Assembly: GCF_015751785.1 (NCBI RefSeq)
Contig: NZ_JADOTY010000001.1
Location: 3,968,001 to 4,032,000, forward strand
Length of the DNA stretch: 64,000 nt
Reading direction: 5' to 3'
DNA from: Micromonospora vinacea
Lineage (GTDB): Bacteria; Actinomycetota; Actinomycetes; Mycobacteriales; Micromonosporaceae
This document shows positions 61,936-64,000 of this stretch, in pieces. The notes below the pieces were generated by a model. It was not told the DNA's origin. It saw only the letters and a program-made list of their open reading frames with translations, and ran no database searches. Both the position numbers and the translations under genes were made by a program. Numbering within the stretch: position 1 is the first letter of the stretch; each line of letters opens with the position of its first letter.

Positions 61936-63114
61936 ATGAGAGCCGTCGTCTACACCGACGTCCGGACGGTCGCGGTGCGGGAGGTGCCCGACGCGACCCT
62001 GGAGGCGGAGACCGACGCGCTCGTGCGGATAACCTCCACCGCCCTGTGCGGCACCGACCTGCACATGTACGACGGACGCACCAGCGCCGAGCCCGGCATG
62101 GTGCTCGGTCACGAACCGTTGGGTGTCGTGCAGGAGGTGGGCGCCGCGGTGCAGACCGTACGGCCGGGCACGCGGGTGGTGATCCCCACGCACCTGTTCT
62201 GCGGGACGTGTGTGATGTGTGCTCGCGGGCTCTCGGCGGCCTGTCTGCGGGCCCGGGCCGAGGGACCGGGCGCGGCGTACGGGTACGCGGGGATGGGTCC
62301 GTACCGGGGCGCGCAGGCCGACCTGCTGCGGGTGCCGTGGGCCGACGCCAACTGCGTACCCCTGCCCGGCGAGCCGGGGGACGCGTACGAGGACGACTTC
62401 GTGCTGCTCGCCGACGCGTTCGTCACCGGGTGGCACGCCGCGGCCACCCTCGCCGAGGTCGAGCCCGGTGACACGGTGGCGGTGTTCGGCGCCGGCGCCG
62501 TCGGTCTGCTCGGCGCCTACTCGGCGCTGCTCAAAGGTGCCCGGGTCGTGTACTCCGTGGACGGCGTCGACGCCCGACTCGACAAGGCCGGCGAGATCGG
62601 GGCCGTGCCGATCGACTTTCGCCGGGGCGACCCGGTCGAGCAGATCCGGGCCGACCGGGCACGGACCGGGTTGCCGCTCGGCGAGGAGAAACTGGCCGGG
62701 GTCGACAAGGTCATCGACGCGGTCGGTTTCCAGGCCCGCGACCGGGAGCACCCCGACCGGGAGCGTCCGAACCAGGTCATCGCCGACGCGGCCCGGCTCG
62801 TCAACGCCGCCGGCGCGATCGCGGTGGCCGGGGTGTACCCGGACCGGGACCCTCACCCCGGCCCGGGCGCGGACGGCCACGAGAACCTGGTCGCGCCGTG
62901 GGGAGCGCTGTTCAGCAAGGGAGTGGCGGTCCGGTTCGGTCGCACCCATGACCGCCGCTACACAGTCCTGCTGCGGGACCTGGTGGTCGCGGGCCGGGCG
63001 CGTCCCAGCATGATCGTCACCCACCACGGCACCCTGGCCGACGCCCCCGAGCTGTATCGCCACTTCGACCGGCGGGAGCACGGCGTCATCAAGGCGGTGC
63101 TGCGCCCGAGCTGA
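61936..63114 (+). CDS. Zinc-dependent alcohol dehydrogenase (glutathione-independent formaldehyde dehydrogenase-like)
   Basis: 392 residues, AGGAG before ATG 61936. MDR fold: catalytic zinc ligands Cys in ALCGTDLHMYDG and His-Glu in LGHEPLGVV; the four structural-zinc Cys in FCGTCVMCARGLSAAC; NAD-binding GAGAVGLLGAY. The long insertion AYEDDFVLLADAFVTGWHAA and the length fit the FdhA/glutathione-independent group, which oxidises formaldehyde or other aldehydes without releasing NADH. The TetR-hydrolase operon is divergent, so both may act on the same ester or aldehyde. Confidence 0.9.
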   Translation: MRAVVYTDVRTVAVREVPDATLEAETDALVRITSTALCGTDLHMYDGRTSAEPGMVLGHEPLGVVQEVGAAVQTVRPGTRVVIPTHLFCGTCVMCARGLSAACLRARAEGPGAAYGYAGMGPYRGAQADLLRVPWADANCVPLPGEPGDAYEDDFVLLADAFVTGWHAAATLAEVEPGDTVAVFGAGAVGLLGAYSALLKGARVVYSVDGVDARLDKAGEIGAVPIDFRRGDPVEQIRADRARTGLPLGEEKLAGVDKVIDAVGFQARDREHPDRERPNQVIADAARLVNAAGAIAVAGVYPDRDPHPGPGADGHENLVAPWGALFSKGVAVRFGRTHDRRYTVLLRDLVVAGRARPSMIVTHHGTLADAPELYRHFDRREHGVIKAVLRPS

Positions 63115-63657
63115 TCGGCCGACGCCCCGGCCTGCGGGTCGCGGTGTGCCGTCACGAACTGCGCGTAACGGACGTTGGGGCTCTGGCCCGTCGTCCGGTG
63201 ATCGTCGCTGCAGGATGGCGACCATCGATGCGGGCGGTCGGTAGAGGCGTGGGTCACATCAGCCGCCAGCGGCTCGTGGTGCGCCTCGCGTCCGGCGCTG
63301 AGCTGGTGCCCGATTCCCAACATTCGATGGCGTGACGTGTGCGCTGCGTTACCGGATGCACCGTCCCTGAGGCATCTTTCCTGGTGGGAAAGCTGCGGGA
63401 GCGGCCGGGGTCGATTGGCGCGTTGTCGCAGGTGGCGTGGGTGCTGCGGTCACGCCTGGGGTACCGGGAGGGGCTGTCGTTGCCGCTGTGGCGGGCGAAC
63501 ACTGTGCGACATCTATATTGCCGGATTGTTACCTTTTCAACAGTCCCTCGCCTTGCGGATGGCCCTCCGGCCGCAATACGTTGCCGTCAACAACAAAACC
63601 AAGTGAAGGTTCAACCTTCCGGAGGCAACCGATGACGTTGGCGAGGTGGTACGAGCG
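63115..63657. other. 540-bp gap before the last sugar ABC ATPase gene
   Basis: No convincing gene. A frame at 63339-63635 gives PGSIGALSQVAWVLRSRLG, which is not recognised. A TATATT (63514-63519) could be a -10 box. The last 60 bp hold a hairpin palindrome and a 9-codon reading frame (63632-63661; MTLARWYER) behind GGAGG whose TGA overlaps the ATPase ATG. No arabinose-type operator was seen. Confidence 0.45.
63605..63619 (+). promoter_or_regulatory. 15-bp palindrome in leader of sugar ABC operon
   Basis: GAAGGTT-C-AACCTTC has perfect 7-bp arms, 12 bp before the small leader frame and overlapping the approach to GGAGG. It could be an operator or an RNA hairpin affecting ribosome access. Confidence 0.4.
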
Positions 63658-64000
63658 ATGAGCGACGTGCCCATCCTCCTTGAGATGCGCTCCATCACCA
63701 AGGAGTTCCCCGGAGTCAAGGCCCTCTCCGACGTCAACCTGGTGGTTCGCGCCGGCGAGATCCATGCCATCTGCGGCGAGAACGGCGCGGGCAAGTCCAC
63801 CCTGATGAAGGTGCTCAGCGGGGTGTACCCGCACGGCACCTACGACGGCAAGATCACCTACCAGGGGTCGGAGAGCAAGTTCTCCGACATCCGGGCCAGT
63901 GAGAACGCCGGCATCGTGATCATCCACCAGGAGCTCGCGCTCATTCCAGGAATGTCGATCGCCGAGAACATCTTCCTCGGCAACGAACCGCGCAAGCGGG
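63658..64000 (+). CDS. Sugar ABC transporter ATPase, GguA/MmsA-like (partial, cut at right edge)
   Basis: 114 codons are visible. ILLEMRSITKEFPGVKALSD, GEIHAICGENGAGKSTLMKV (Walker A), GIVIIHQELALIPGMSIAEN and IFLGNEPRKR match the ATPase at 25446 almost segment for segment. It is a paralogue of that double-ATPase. Here the ATPase is first, without a binding-protein gene upstream, so the rest of this importer should lie to the right. ATG 63658 overlaps the TGA of a 9-codon leader frame; its own Shine-Dalgarno sequence is weak. Confidence 0.88.
   Translation, partial: MSDVPILLEMRSITKEFPGVKALSDVNLVVRAGEIHAICGENGAGKSTLMKVLSGVYPHGTYDGKITYQGSESKFSDIRASENAGIVIIHQELALIPGMSIAENIFLGNEPRKR

Noticed and set aside
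63339..63635. 98-codon frame before the last ABC ATPase
   Set aside because: No recognisable motif, a poor start context and a C-terminal half that runs through promoter- and hairpin-like sequence; not supported as a gene.

Overview
The window is high-GC DNA with actinobacterial gene style: GTG starts, ATGA/GTGA stop-start overlaps, many secreted ricin-type (CBM13) proteins, and LacI- and TetR-family regulators. Gene content and phrasing resemble Micromonospora and its relatives (Micromonosporaceae). That assignment is an inference from the sequence; no rRNA, tRNA, CRISPR, prophage or insertion sequence was recognised.

Left part (1-8575): the N-terminal part of a polytopic membrane protein with a lipase-like GHS at the edge; a divergent AraC regulator/SDR pair; a FUSC-type membrane protein; and a four-gene operon (ribbon-helix-helix protein, DUF4097 adhesin-like protein, DrrA/DrrB-type ABC exporter) preceded by a repeated operator array.

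Centre (about 8826-28284): a complete L-arabinose utilisation island. It holds araB, araD, a four-gene sugar ABC importer and araA in one array; a secreted ricin-GH43 enzyme; a LacI-family regulator; a secreted GH27-ricin enzyme; and a second ChvE/GguAB-type sugar importer. Near-identical 14-bp operators of the form TGTKANCGNTMACA precede araB, the GH43 gene (twice), the GH27 gene and the second importer, and one perfect copy lies about 0.4 kb upstream of araB. The LacI protein encoded in the middle is the obvious repressor, so extracellular debranching, uptake and catabolism look like one regulon.

Middle right (28412-47326): a secreted DUF3103-like protein; a DNRLRE-metallophosphoesterase; an MFS/propeller/PhoD/propeller cluster; an FtsX-type ABC system with two separate ATPases; LtrA; a TetR-controlled operon with a PEP-utilising (rifampin-phosphotransferase-like) enzyme; an M23 peptidase; and a DUF2188 protein.

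Right part (47432-64000): an apparent actinobacterial version of a WxL-type surface complex (a 1002-residue lectin/FnIII protein ending in a WxL-like module, a membrane-anchored DUF916-like protein and a small WxL-like protein); a DUF4331 protein; a GH16-ricin glucanase with a textbook promoter and CebR-like operator; a small DUF6193-like protein; a MoCo-sulfurase-like PLP enzyme translationally fused to an ABCG-type transporter; a TetR/SDR divergent pair; a TetR-hydrolase operon divergent from a zinc alcohol dehydrogenase; and the start of a third sugar ABC ATPase cut by the right edge.
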